The notes under the pieces are model-generated. The model had not been told where the DNA came from, ran no database searches, and saw only the letters and a list, made by a program, of their open reading frames with translations. 61,214 nt of DNA, taken from assembly GCA_022795155.1 (NCBI GenBank), contig JAAWGF010000006.1:1-61214 (forward strand), read 5' to 3'. Position numbers and translations under genes: made by a program. Below, piece after piece: positions 25,665-35,003 of the stretch; the first letter of the stretch is position 1, and every line of letters starts with the position of its first letter. Source of the stretch: Bacilli bacterium. GTDB taxonomy: Bacteria; Bacillota_I; Bacilli_A; RF39; UBA660.

Positions 25665-28600
25665 ATGAAAAAAATAATTTATAACATACTGTTAATAATT
25701 TTATTAGTAATACCATTCTCTGTAAAAGCAGATGCTGATGTTGATAGTAATGGAGGAGCAAATCAAGATGGAGGCCCAGGCCAAACTATTACTACTGGAA
25801 TTAGAATTTCTGGTAATGCTGATTATGGTCTTCGTATCACAGTTGTTGATGAGAATGGTAATAGAAAATCAGAAAGAACAGCTGATTATTGGCAATCTAG
25901 TTTTGGTTCATCCATAATTAAGCAAATGCCAGGTTCTACGTATAAAACAAAAATTGTAAATCAAGGTGGGCTTAGTTATACACCATTGAAAAATTTTGTT
26001 GATTATACTTATGGATATGATACTAGGAACAATAATATATCTTTATATGACGCTACACATATTGGTGGGGTTGCGACAAGCAGTTGGAATAGTAAACATA
26101 CTACATTAGAAAATTTAGTGGATCAGGCTGTTAATGGTGGTTCATGTGAAAATCCAAAATTTTTAGATGATGTTGGATTTAATCTTTGCAAGTATGTTGA
26201 AAATAATGAATGTGAAGAATTAAAAAAAATATATATATTAATTGAACCATTGGTTAGGATGCATGATGACAATTGGGTATATTATGTTTTTTCGGGGACA
26301 GAGGCCGCTAACTATTTTGTGGCTGCACATGCGGCTGGTGAAATAAGTACAAATACATATAAAAATAATTTTGGTGGGTCAGTTTATAGAAATTTAATTA
26401 ATATGTATCTTACTAATCAAGAAAAAGATTCTTTAAAATATAGACTTAAATCTAATGGCTCAATATATGCATATTTCATTTCTCAGCCGACTTCTAATAA
26501 TGCTGGGAATGAACCTTCTAATAGAATGAGCTTATTTGCTGGCAAAACTCGTGATAGTAATGGCAATCCATGGGGTTCCTCTATGCAAATAGTATGGCTT
26601 GGGAGGGCTGCTAAAGATTGCCCAGAACCAGAGGAATGTTGTATACCATGTGATCCAAAAGATCAGGCATGTATAGAGGCTGCTGGTGATAATTGGCATT
26701 CAGATGATCCATATTGTTGCTATGAAACCGGTGAAATAAGTGAAGATGGTACAGTAGAAGCTTGTATTCCTGCTAAAGAGTATTGGAAAGATAAGCAAGA
26801 TTTTTTTGAACAATATTGTACACCTTGCTGTAAACCATCAGCAAGTAATGATTATTGTTGTGATGAATCAAATAAATGGATATGCGACGGAAGTGACCGC
26901 AAAACTTGGTCTGAGTTTTGGTCTGAAAATGAAGATTTGTATGAACAATATTGTACACCTGGAGAGGATAAATGTGAAAGAATACCTTCACTAACGGATC
27001 CTGAAATTGATGTTGTGGATTGCGACGATGATAATACAAATAATATTTCCCATTTTAGAGATCCTGTGTTTAATAGTGAAAATGGGCAATTCAAAGATTT
27101 TAATTCAATCAAAAAAATAGTCGAGGCAGCCAAAAGCAATAATGGAAGATTGCCAGATGATTGGTTAGAAAAAATAGCAACTGAAGACGATGATAATACA
27201 TTTGCAGCAATTGTTTATGGTAATAATGCTGGAGATGAAAGATACACAACTGAAGTAAATCGCTTTTGTAAAATTCATTGTCAAGAAATATTTGAAGTTG
27301 AATTACCAGATAATTATCCATATGTAAATGCTGGAAGATATTTTAACTGGACAATTAAGGATTCCAAAAAGGATATTTCTAAAGCTTCTGCTGCTAAATT
27401 ATGCGCAATGGATGTTGATTTGGATAAAGCAATTGATAGTTATTTATATATAAGCCAATCAGCAGCATTGGCATTACAAAATGAAATGGCTTTTCAATTT
27501 AATGGGCATACAGGTGTTGGTGATGTAGAAGGTGGAAATCCTTATGACAGTTGTGATTCTTTTAAAGATGATTATGTAGCTATTGCATCACAAGGAACTG
27601 GGGAGGCTGGAACCATAAAATTAAGCTCTGATGCCACATATGTAGATGCAATTTATAGAGCGGATGTAGGTAGAATGTGCCCTGTAAATTGTGGAGATAA
27701 TGGTTGTGATTATGAATTTTTTTATGATTATAAACCTGGCAATACGTTGGATTTTGAAGAAGTGGCAGAACGATTGTATTCAGGTAAGTCAGTTTATTAT
27801 TGGATTGGTCCTAGTGCTTGTAGTGGGGGAGGATATAGAATAGGCCCTGATTACCGTTCTATGGGAGAAAGACCAAATGGTACTGATGGGACAGAAAATG
27901 TGGAAAACATTCTAGCTATCGAGGCACAAAAGGATTTTTATGGCAATTCTACTAGCGGTGTATCACCTAAAGAGTGGTGCGAAAATACGCTTAACGATTA
28001 TAATACATATGTTAAGGGACCTGGTGATGCTTCACAAGTTGGGACTAGCGGATTTAGTTCAATGATTTATTCCTTATATAGTGATATGAAACAATGTAAT
28101 GATATTGGAGAAGCATTAATGGATAATGTAGCCGCTTATTTGGAAATAGATATGGGACTCGAATTAAAATATCAAACATTATTTAAAGAACATAGTTATT
28201 CAACTGAAGATGGTGATATTGTGTCAGAATTTGTCGAGGATGATAAATATCATAATTCCGCTTGTTTCTATCATGAGAAAGAATGTGATATTGATTTAGA
28301 TGGTGATGGCCGTAATGATACTCCATTTTATATGGATTCGTCTTCTAGTCTTATGCAACAAGGTGGGTTAGATAAGAAACTTACCTGTGATGAAGTAGTA
28401 TCTAACTGGGGTGTCTCTAATTCAGATTTTGTTTTGAGCACTGTTGAGAACCCTAATGCTTATTATGGACTTGAATATAATCCCGATAAGTTAGAAATGC
28501 TTAGTATTTGTAATGGTAGTTTAAATGGAACATTTACTTTGGGATGTAATAAAATTTCTGAAGATGACTCTGTTTATAAATTTTATGATGACAAAATAAG

Positions 28601-29519
28601 CTATTGGAGTACTGCATATATAGGATTTATGTCAGCATCTAACTTATATCAATTAGATAAAAAAATTAATGCTTGTGTATGCAAAGATGGTGAAGTCTTG
28701 AATAAAGAAGAAGATGGATCGTGTTCTTGTTTAAAGGAAGTTTCATATAAAGATTTTAAAGAAGAATATAATAATTATCAGGAATTACCTGATGGAACAT
28801 TAACTGTAGAATTTATGAATGGCTCAGGTTTATATCCTATTAGTTTAAGATATTGGCACATAGGTAGTATAGATAAAAATGGTGATGGTCATTTTGATCA
28901 ATTCCTTGATGAATATTCTGGTGGGAAATGTTCAAAAAATGATGGGTGTATGTATGGCGATTCTAATGGTGTATGCCGATTTGTTATTAAAAATATAATT
29001 ATTGCGTCACCTGATGATAGTGGTATATGTGTGGATCCACCATGTGATGATGATATTGGTGATTATGGTGAATGTATTGTTGATGGCAAACCAAATCCTA
29101 AATGTCGTGATGTTTCGGGATTGAATGTAATTTACAGAGTAATTGATTTGGATAATCCTTTCCCTGGTTCTGATGGTAATGCAAGAGAACCAGGAGAAAA
29201 CTGGGTTGGAAAAGAGGACTTAATTAAGAACAATCGTGATGCTAATGGTATGGGAGTTTACTCTTTAGAACCTTTATATAGTATAACATTAACACCTGCA
29301 GCAATTAAGGAAATTAGAAAAGATAATCATGAAAATATGGACGGCGATTATTTAAAGGGAACACTTGTTTATCCAAGTAATTCTCCGAATATTTCTGGTG
29401 GTGGATATAGTTTGTTTATTCATGAAGAATTAGAAAGTATTGCTGTTAATTATGGTGGAGATTTTTCTATTAAAATTGCTAATGATGATCGATTCAGCGA
29501 TATCTTAAAAACTAGATAA
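25665..29519 (+). CDS. Very large Cys-rich secreted protein of the secretion locus
   Basis: 1284 residues with a signal peptide (MKKIIYNILLIILLVIPFSVKA) and about 46 cysteines after it. They are densest around residues 321-450, with CC pairs (EECCIPC, PYCCYE, TPCCKP, DYCCDE) and two copies of 'EQYCTP' about 43 residues apart. I see no C-terminal anchor or sortase signal. GGGGGTG precedes the ATG. Its place immediately before the pilin-like gene at 29532 and the Tad genes suggests a tip adhesin or surface-displayed component; that is inferred from context. Many disulfides would need an oxidoreductase, none of which is visible in this window. Confidence 0.65.
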   Translation: MKKIIYNILLIILLVIPFSVKADADVDSNGGANQDGGPGQTITTGIRISGNADYGLRITVVDENGNRKSERTADYWQSSFGSSIIKQMPGSTYKTKIVNQGGLSYTPLKNFVDYTYGYDTRNNNISLYDATHIGGVATSSWNSKHTTLENLVDQAVNGGSCENPKFLDDVGFNLCKYVENNECEELKKIYILIEPLVRMHDDNWVYYVFSGTEAANYFVAAHAAGEISTNTYKNNFGGSVYRNLINMYLTNQEKDSLKYRLKSNGSIYAYFISQPTSNNAGNEPSNRMSLFAGKTRDSNGNPWGSSMQIVWLGRAAKDCPEPEECCIPCDPKDQACIEAAGDNWHSDDPYCCYETGEISEDGTVEACIPAKEYWKDKQDFFEQYCTPCCKPSASNDYCCDESNKWICDGSDRKTWSEFWSENEDLYEQYCTPGEDKCERIPSLTDPEIDVVDCDDDNTNNISHFRDPVFNSENGQFKDFNSIKKIVEAAKSNNGRLPDDWLEKIATEDDDNTFAAIVYGNNAGDERYTTEVNRFCKIHCQEIFEVELPDNYPYVNAGRYFNWTIKDSKKDISKASAAKLCAMDVDLDKAIDSYLYISQSAALALQNEMAFQFNGHTGVGDVEGGNPYDSCDSFKDDYVAIASQGTGEAGTIKLSSDATYVDAIYRADVGRMCPVNCGDNGCDYEFFYDYKPGNTLDFEEVAERLYSGKSVYYWIGPSACSGGGYRIGPDYRSMGERPNGTDGTENVENILAIEAQKDFYGNSTSGVSPKEWCENTLNDYNTYVKGPGDASQVGTSGFSSMIYSLYSDMKQCNDIGEALMDNVAAYLEIDMGLELKYQTLFKEHSYSTEDGDIVSEFVEDDKYHNSACFYHEKECDIDLDGDGRNDTPFYMDSSSSLMQQGGLDKKLTCDEVVSNWGVSNSDFVLSTVENPNAYYGLEYNPDKLEMLSICNGSLNGTFTLGCNKISEDDSVYKFYDDKISYWSTAYIGFMSASNLYQLDKKINACVCKDGEVLNKEEDGSCSCLKEVSYKDFKEEYNNYQELPDGTLTVEFMNGSGLYPISLRYWHIGSIDKNGDGHFDQFLDEYSGGKCSKNDGCMYGDSNGVCRFVIKNIIIASPDDSGICVDPPCDDDIGDYGECIVDGKPNPKCRDVSGLNVIYRVIDLDNPFPGSDGNAREPGENWVGKEDLIKNNRDANGMGVYSLEPLYSITLTPAAIKEIRKDNHENMDGDYLKGTLVYPSNSPNISGGGYSLFIHEELESIAVNYGGDFSIKIANDDRFSDILKTR

Positions 29520-29531
29520 GGTGGGAATTAA

Positions 29532-29933
29532 ATGAAGGAATCGTTTTGGGGAATTTTGGTTGTAGGTGTAGGAATAGTTATGATTTTCTTTATCTATCTA
29601 TTCCAATCCTTAACTAATACAGAAGAACATAATTATACTTTATTAAAAGAAACTACTGAAGCCGCAATGTATGATGCGTTTGATTTATCTACTTATCATA
29701 CAACTGGTGAAATTAGAATTGATGCTGAAAAGTTTATTGAAAATTTTTATCGTCGATTTGCTGAAAATGCCAATTTATCTAGAACTTACAAAATCGATAT
29801 AGTTGATATTAATGAGGAACCACCTAAGGTTAGCGTAAGAGTATCTAGTAGTTTAAATACTAATATAACAAATGAAGTTATTTCGTTTGATTTATCTAAT
29901 ACACTTGATGCTATACTAGAGACACCATATTAA
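29532..29933 (+). CDS. Pilin-like protein (TadE-type layout)
   Basis: 133 residues. A very short charged start (MKES) leads straight into a hydrophobic helix (FWGILVVGVGIVMIFFIYLF), then a 110-residue outer domain. That pilin/pseudopilin plan recurs in the genes at 33723, 34014 and 34497, all beginning MKE or MRE. No prepilin peptidase gene is in the window. AAGGTGGG precedes the ATG, 12 bases after the giant protein. Confidence 0.6.
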   Translation: MKESFWGILVVGVGIVMIFFIYLFQSLTNTEEHNYTLLKETTEAAMYDAFDLSTYHTTGEIRIDAEKFIENFYRRFAENANLSRTYKIDIVDINEEPPKVSVRVSSSLNTNITNEVISFDLSNTLDAILETPY

Positions 29934-29959
29934 TAAAAAGAAGGAAGAGAGGAAAAAAT

Positions 29960-30796
29960 ATGAATAATATTATAATTTCTATTAAAAGATTTTTTACAAA
30001 CAAAAATACTGTTACAATACTAGGCGTAATAGCAGTAATTGCAATTATCTATTTTGGTTATAATTCACAAATTAAGAAAGCCACTAGCCCTGTAAGAATT
30101 CCAATAGCTAAAGAAACAATTCAGCCTAGAACTTTAATTACTAAGGATATGATTAAATATGTTAGTATTCCATCTGTGGCTGTTTCAGAAAATGTCATTA
30201 GATCTGAGGGCTCAATAGTTGGTAAATATTCAGCAATTAATACTGTAATTCCTGCTGGTAGTATGTTTTACAGTGGTGTAGTTGTTAGTGCTGATGATAT
30301 GCCAGATGCTTTATTTACTAATATTAAAGAAGGGGAAATTCCATATAACTTCCCTGTAAGTATGTCTACAACTTATGGTAACTCAATTGTTCCAGATAGT
30401 TATATTGATATATATATGAAAGCTGTTGATGATAATGGCGAAATAATGGTTGGTAGATTATTAGAAAATATTCAAGTTCTAGCGGTAAAAGATTCGTCTG
30501 GAAATAATGTTTTTGAAGATATGAGCTCAAAAAGAACACCAGCATTCTTATATTTTGGTGTTACAGAGGACTTACACATTTTATTAAGAAAAGCTAGTTA
30601 TTTATCAAGCAAATCTGTTGTTTTATTCCCAGTTCCACATGGTACAATAATTGAGGACGAGGAATTAGTTACAGAAGTTAGTACACAATATTTAAGAGAC
30701 TTTATTAATGCACATACAGTTGTGATTGATGAGACTCCTACTGATAATCCAAACGATAATGATGACAATAATGTTGATGATAACGCTGGTGAGTAA
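29960..30796 (+). CDS. cpaB: Tad pilus assembly protein CpaB (SAF domain)
   Basis: 278 residues: one N-terminal membrane helix (about 17-37), then an SAF domain beginning 'VRIPIAKETIQPRTLITKDMI', and an RcpC-type region with 'PDSYIDIYMKAVDDNGE' and 'ENIQVLAVKD'. The tail is Asp/Asn-rich. CpaB in Tad systems is a periplasmic or wall-facing part of the pilus channel. It precedes cpaF by two bases, indicating coupled translation. Confidence 0.85.
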   Translation: MNNIIISIKRFFTNKNTVTILGVIAVIAIIYFGYNSQIKKATSPVRIPIAKETIQPRTLITKDMIKYVSIPSVAVSENVIRSEGSIVGKYSAINTVIPAGSMFYSGVVVSADDMPDALFTNIKEGEIPYNFPVSMSTTYGNSIVPDSYIDIYMKAVDDNGEIMVGRLLENIQVLAVKDSSGNNVFEDMSSKRTPAFLYFGVTEDLHILLRKASYLSSKSVVLFPVPHGTIIEDEELVTEVSTQYLRDFINAHTVVIDETPTDNPNDNDDNNVDDNAGE

Positions 30797-30798
30797 TT

Positions 30799-31956
30799 AT
30801 GAATGATAATATGTTTTCTTCAATAGATTTTGGACCATTAACTGAATATCTATTGGATGATGATATTACCGATGTTTCATATAGTAATAGTGGTCAGGTT
30901 TGGTTAAAGACTTTATCTCGAGGTATTTTCAGAATTGAAAATCCTGCCATAAATAATTCTTTTATGGAAAAGTTGGCCTTTCAGTGTTCAAATGTTATGG
31001 GTAAAACTTTTAATATGGCTCATCCTTTTTTGGACGCCGAAAGTGCTGAATTACGTTTAAATTTTGTCCATGAATCGATTGCAAAAAACGGGATTGCAGT
31101 TGTTGTTCGTAAAACACCTGCAAAGATTCGTTTGGAAAAAGAGAAAATCTTAAATGAGAATTATATTACGTTGGATATTCATGATTTTTTGGAACAATGT
31201 GTTTTAGGACATTGCAATATAATTGTTTGCGGAGAAACTGGTTCTGGGAAAACTGAATTTGTTAAATATTTAGCTTCAAAAACTAAGGAAAACGAAAAGA
31301 TTATTACAATTGAAGATACATTAGAGTTACATTTGGATAGAATTTTTCCACATCGTGATATTGTGGCAATGAAAACTAACAATATAGCGTCGTATTCTGA
31401 TGTGTTAGTAACTTGTATGCGACAAAATCCTAAGTGGATATTGCTTTCTGAGGTACGTAGTGCGGAAGCTGTTATGGCTGTCAGAAACTCTATTTCTTCT
31501 GGTCATTATATTTTATCAACTATTCATGCTGATAAAGCGGCATCAATTCCAAACCGTATGTATAGTTTGCTTGAAACAAACCAGGATATTGATCAATTTT
31601 TGAAATCAATTTATCGATATATTCAAATTGGTGTTTATATTAGAGGCTATCAAGACAAAGTAACTAAACGATTCGTAAGGGAAATTGCTGAAGTAACAGA
31701 ATTCTATGTAACTAAAGATAATATGGCTGAGTATAATACAATCTATAGAAAAACAACTGAAGGAAAAGTTTGTCGTAACAATCCAAGTCAATATTTATTG
31801 GATTATTTGGATGCTCAAGGAGTTGTTTTGCCAAAAGATATAATTAAGAGTGGTGAAACATACGTTTCTAATAATGGACAAAATGTTAATTTAAATAATG
31901 TAGCACCTTTAAATGTTTCAAAAATTAGTGATAATGTTGAGATATTGGCAGAATAG
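30799..31956 (+). CDS. tadA: Tad pilus/secretion ATPase CpaF (TadA, VirB11-like)
   Basis: 385 residues; hexameric ATPase that drives pilus assembly at the inner face of the membrane. Walker A is G145-ETGSGKT (Lys151), the Asp box-like stretch is 'ITIEDTLEL', and the Walker B/His region is 'WILLSEVRSAEA' with 'STIHA'. The N-domain 'DDDITDVSYSN' is typical of CpaF. It is the only VirB11/GspE-type ATPase in the locus, so it could serve the Tad pilus alone or also the type IV secretion genes downstream. Confidence 0.93.
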   Translation: MNDNMFSSIDFGPLTEYLLDDDITDVSYSNSGQVWLKTLSRGIFRIENPAINNSFMEKLAFQCSNVMGKTFNMAHPFLDAESAELRLNFVHESIAKNGIAVVVRKTPAKIRLEKEKILNENYITLDIHDFLEQCVLGHCNIIVCGETGSGKTEFVKYLASKTKENEKIITIEDTLELHLDRIFPHRDIVAMKTNNIASYSDVLVTCMRQNPKWILLSEVRSAEAVMAVRNSISSGHYILSTIHADKAASIPNRMYSLLETNQDIDQFLKSIYRYIQIGVYIRGYQDKVTKRFVREIAEVTEFYVTKDNMAEYNTIYRKTTEGKVCRNNPSQYLLDYLDAQGVVLPKDIIKSGETYVSNNGQNVNLNNVAPLNVSKISDNVEILAE

Positions 31957-31971
31957 TAGGGGAGGAATATT

Positions 31972-32874
31972 ATGAATGCAATAATGTTTATCGTGATAGC
32001 TCTAATAATTTCGTTTATTGTAATATATAGACGTAATGTTGGCAATAATGTTTATAAATTTATTACCAAGAATATTGGTTTAATTTATGATAAATTTGCA
32101 CCATATTCGTTTAAAATCATTAGAGAAAAGGTTAAAGAACTAGGACAGGATTATACACCAAGGCAATACGCAATTCAGATAACAGTTTTTGCAATTTTTG
32201 GTTTTATAATTTCATATATGTATTTTTATAGTATTGTAATTTCCGTTATCTATGCATTAATTGCTATTTCTGTTATTCCATATATAACCTATTTACGATG
32301 CAAAAGAATATACAGTGAATTTATTTTTGAACAAATACAGGTATATACAACTAATACAATTATGGAATTTGCTGTTACTCAGTCTTTTGTTAAATCATTA
32401 GAGGGAGTTGTACAGTCAGGAGTTTTAGAAGATCCTGTTAAGTCTGATGTTGAGCTTATGATTAATATGGCTTATGAAAATGGTACAATTGATCAAGCAT
32501 TGGAGTATATGAATGAAAAATATGATTACTATATTGTAAAAAATATGCATCAATTATTTTTGCAAATTACTAATGAGGGTAGTAAGGATTCTGGGGAAGC
32601 TTTAGAGAATATGTCACTTGATGTTGATATGTTAGTTGAAAATGTTTATCGTGATCGTATGGACAGAGCACAATTTCACAAAAAATTCTTGCAATTTGGT
32701 GTCATTTTATATTTACTTGTTATGATGGTACAATTTATGTTAGGTGTAAGCTCTTATATTAAATTGCTAGATAATTGGATGGTTCAAGTTTTACTTCATT
32801 TAATAATTATTATTAATTCATTTTTCTTGTTGAATGGCGAGAAATATTATAATCAGAATGTAGGTGGTGAATAA
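31972..32874 (+). CDS. tadB: Tad inner-membrane platform protein TadB-like
   Basis: 300 residues. A short N-terminal helix, two helices at about 68-105, a cytosolic GspF-like domain ('TNTIMEFAVTQSFVKSLEGVVQSG', 'SKDSGEALENMSLDVDMLVE') and two C-terminal helices. GGGGAGG precedes the ATG. Platform proteins sit above the ATPase and move pilin subunits. The stop overlaps the tadC start by one base (TAATG). Confidence 0.82.
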   Translation: MNAIMFIVIALIISFIVIYRRNVGNNVYKFITKNIGLIYDKFAPYSFKIIREKVKELGQDYTPRQYAIQITVFAIFGFIISYMYFYSIVISVIYALIAISVIPYITYLRCKRIYSEFIFEQIQVYTTNTIMEFAVTQSFVKSLEGVVQSGVLEDPVKSDVELMINMAYENGTIDQALEYMNEKYDYYIVKNMHQLFLQITNEGSKDSGEALENMSLDVDMLVENVYRDRMDRAQFHKKFLQFGVILYLLVMMVQFMLGVSSYIKLLDNWMVQVLLHLIIIINSFFLLNGEKYYNQNVGGE

Positions 32875-33656
32875 TGAATTTTATATTTATAGCAATTATT
32901 ATTTTATTTATATTAGAGTATAATAAAAAGATTGATACAAGAAAATTTGTTAATGATACTGAACCTTATTTTAGATTTCTAATGGAAGATGATTATAAAT
33001 TTTTATTGACCGTTAAATATGGAAATGATGTTGATGTAAATAAATTATTTGGAATTAGAGTAAGAAATGGATTTTTGATGATTATATTTTTCATTTTCCT
33101 ATTCTTAAATAAATTTACTTTTATATATTTTATTTTTGCTGTTATTATAGGTTATTTAGTGTTTAAAATGCCTTATACACAATTACGAAGGTTTTATAAT
33201 TCTAATTTATATAAAATCAATTTAATGTTGCCTTATTATTTAAAAGGTTTAGAAATTTTAATTCAACATTATACTGTTCCAGTTGCTTTAAATAGAAGTA
33301 TTACAACAGCTCCAGAAATGTTTAAACCTGGTTTAGAGAAGATGGTTGCTAGAATTGAGGAAGGTGATTCATCAGTAGATCCATATATGGATTTTGCTAA
33401 GGAATATCCTGTTCGTGATTCAATGCGTATGATGCGTCTTTTATATAGACTTGGTTTAGGGAGTCAAGAAAATAAGCATGAACAGTTATTAATGTTTTCT
33501 AAAACTGTATCAAATTTACAAAATAAGGCGCGTGAGCAAAAATATAAAGATCGTCTTGAAAAAATGGAAAATAAAACTATGCAAATGTTATTTGCCACTG
33601 GTGGTGGAATTTTAGCATTAATGCTATTTGCAATGATGATGATGATGCAATTTTAA
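32874..33656 (+). CDS. tadC: Tad inner-membrane platform protein TadC-like
   Basis: 260 residues, coupled to tadB through TAATG. Helices at the N-terminus and about 62-100; then a cytosolic part ('YYLKGLEILIQHYTVPVALNRSI', 'DSMRMMRLLYRLGLGSQE') and a C-terminal Met-rich helix (LFATGGGILALMLFAMMMMM). TadB and TadC usually form a pair. No terminator follows; a promoter begins within four bases of its end. Confidence 0.8.
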   Translation: MNFIFIAIIILFILEYNKKIDTRKFVNDTEPYFRFLMEDDYKFLLTVKYGNDVDVNKLFGIRVRNGFLMIIFFIFLFLNKFTFIYFIFAVIIGYLVFKMPYTQLRRFYNSNLYKINLMLPYYLKGLEILIQHYTVPVALNRSITTAPEMFKPGLEKMVARIEEGDSSVDPYMDFAKEYPVRDSMRMMRLLYRLGLGSQENKHEQLLMFSKTVSNLQNKAREQKYKDRLEKMENKTMQMLFATGGGILALMLFAMMMMMQF

Positions 33657-33659
33657 ATG

Positions 33660-33689
33660 TTGATTATTCCTTTTAAAATGTGGTATAAT
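33660..33689 (+). promoter_or_regulatory. Promoter of the Flp-like pilin gene
   Basis: TTGATT and TATAAT, spacer 18, start right after the tadC stop codon. An own promoter fits a major subunit needed in excess. Confidence 0.65.
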
Positions 33690-33722
33690 ATAAGTGTTAG
33701 GTAAGTTAAAGGTGGTGAAATA

Positions 33723-33959
33723 ATGAAAGAAGCAGCAGGAGAAGCAAATTTAACAGTTGTTGCTATTATTTTAATAGGCGTTATTGTTGCTGTCGTAACT
33801 CCATTAATTAATAGCTTAATGAAATCAACAGCTAATAGAACTTGTTGTACTGATGCTGGTGGAGTTTGGAAAGGTAATACTTGCACAGAAGCAGCTGGTA
33901 GTAGTGATTTTGATCGAACTGGTTATGATGAATGTGTAAAGAATTCTGGCAAAGAATAA
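33723..33959 (+). CDS. Flp-like small pilin, probable major subunit
   Basis: 78 residues: 'MKEAAGEANL' then a 23-residue hydrophobic helix (TVVAIILIGVIVAVVTPLI) and a short outer part with four Cys (RTCCTDAGG, NTCTEA, DECVKN), enough for two disulfides. Size and plan fit a Flp/class III pilin, though the usual G/xxxxEY cleavage site is not obvious. GGTGG precedes the ATG. Own promoter and position just after tadC support a major pilin role. Confidence 0.7.
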   Translation: MKEAAGEANLTVVAIILIGVIVAVVTPLINSLMKSTANRTCCTDAGGVWKGNTCTEAAGSSDFDRTGYDECVKNSGKE

Positions 33960-34013
33960 GCAGCAACAGAATAATAAATGATTTGAAGTTTATAAAATAA
34001 GGAGGAGTAACTT

Positions 34014-34484
34014 ATGCGTGAAGGTATTGGTAGCATAGCATTATATAATATTATAATTGTATTTATAACAATAACTTTTGCTATTCTTGCTGGCACTATG
34101 AGTTACTCCAAGGCCTTTAAAGCAAATAATAGAATTATAAATGCTATTGAAAAATATGAAGGATATAATGAGAATTCAGCCCAGAGTATTAATGATTATC
34201 TTTTTAGTATAGGCTATCAAACTGATACAGTGAATTCTTGTAAATTACGTCGTGGATTACAACCTATGGATGATTTGAATCCTAATTATTGGTTTTGTGT
34301 ATATGCAAAAGCTGAAGAAACAAAAGCTCATAATGGTCAATATGTCAAATTTGGGGTTGTGACATATATTTACATTGATATGCCAATTATTGGTGATTAT
34401 CTAAGAATTCCTGTTTATGGTGAAAGCAATCGTGTTTTTTGCTTTTGGAATAAATGCTCAAGTTATTTTGATACTATTGAATAA
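34014..34484 (+). CDS. Pilin-like protein, TadE/F-type, paralogue 1
   Basis: 156 residues beginning MREGIGSIA, then a hydrophobic helix (about 10-30) and an outer domain. Its C-terminal half matches the next gene: 'MPIIGDYLRIPVYGES' against 'IPVIGAQLELPVYGET'. Cysteines at SCKL, FCVY, FCFW and KCSS could pair. AAGGAGG precedes the ATG. Probably a minor pilin; the strand assignments are by eye. Confidence 0.65.
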   Translation: MREGIGSIALYNIIIVFITITFAILAGTMSYSKAFKANNRIINAIEKYEGYNENSAQSINDYLFSIGYQTDTVNSCKLRRGLQPMDDLNPNYWFCVYAKAEETKAHNGQYVKFGVVTYIYIDMPIIGDYLRIPVYGESNRVFCFWNKCSSYFDTIE

Positions 34485-34496
34485 GGAAGTGGTTAA

Positions 34497-34991
34497 ATGA
34501 AAGAATCAATTGGAAATGCTTTTGTATTTGGTTTAGTCTTAACCTTTGCTTTTTTAATGATGATTATTTTGACAGCAGCTATTAATTATTCTAGAGCAAA
34601 TAAAGTAAAAAATAAAATTTTACATTATGTATCAGCTTATGCGGAGTATAATACTATGGTTGATCAAAATGGGCAATTACAACCAATAGATTTAAGTGGT
34701 AGTGATTTAGAAGAACAAATAAATCGCGAATTGTCAGAAATTGGTTATAAAGCTAATTATGGTGGTTGGTCACAAAATGATTGTGATGATAAAGGTGTGA
34801 GTGAAAAAGGCGGCATAGTTTTGAATTCTCATTCTAACTATCATTATTGTGTATATGCCTTTCCATCGGAACGGGGATACTATTATGGTGTTAAAACTTT
34901 TATGTACTTTGATATTCCAGTTATTGGCGCACAATTGGAATTGCCAGTTTATGGTGAAACACGTGTTATTTATGACTTAGGAGAAAAGTAG
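34497..34991 (+). CDS. Pilin-like protein, TadE/F-type, paralogue 2
   Basis: 164 residues beginning MKESIGNAF, with one hydrophobic helix (about 8-30) and an outer domain. It shares the 'P-x-I-G-x-x-L-x-x-P-V-Y-G-E' ending and the 'YHYCVYA' Cys with paralogue 1, 12 bases upstream. A tandem duplication followed by divergence is likely. Two distinct minor pilins would allow a mixed tip or base. Confidence 0.65.
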   Translation: MKESIGNAFVFGLVLTFAFLMMIILTAAINYSRANKVKNKILHYVSAYAEYNTMVDQNGQLQPIDLSGSDLEEQINRELSEIGYKANYGGWSQNDCDDKGVSEKGGIVLNSHSNYHYCVYAFPSERGYYYGVKTFMYFDIPVIGAQLELPVYGETRVIYDLGEK

Positions 34992-35003
34992 GAGGGTAAT
35001 AGA

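Noticed and set aside
26773..27321. Antisense and alternate-frame reading in the Cys-rich protein
   Set aside because: The main frame has signal peptide and ribosome site; the others are open only because of codon bias.
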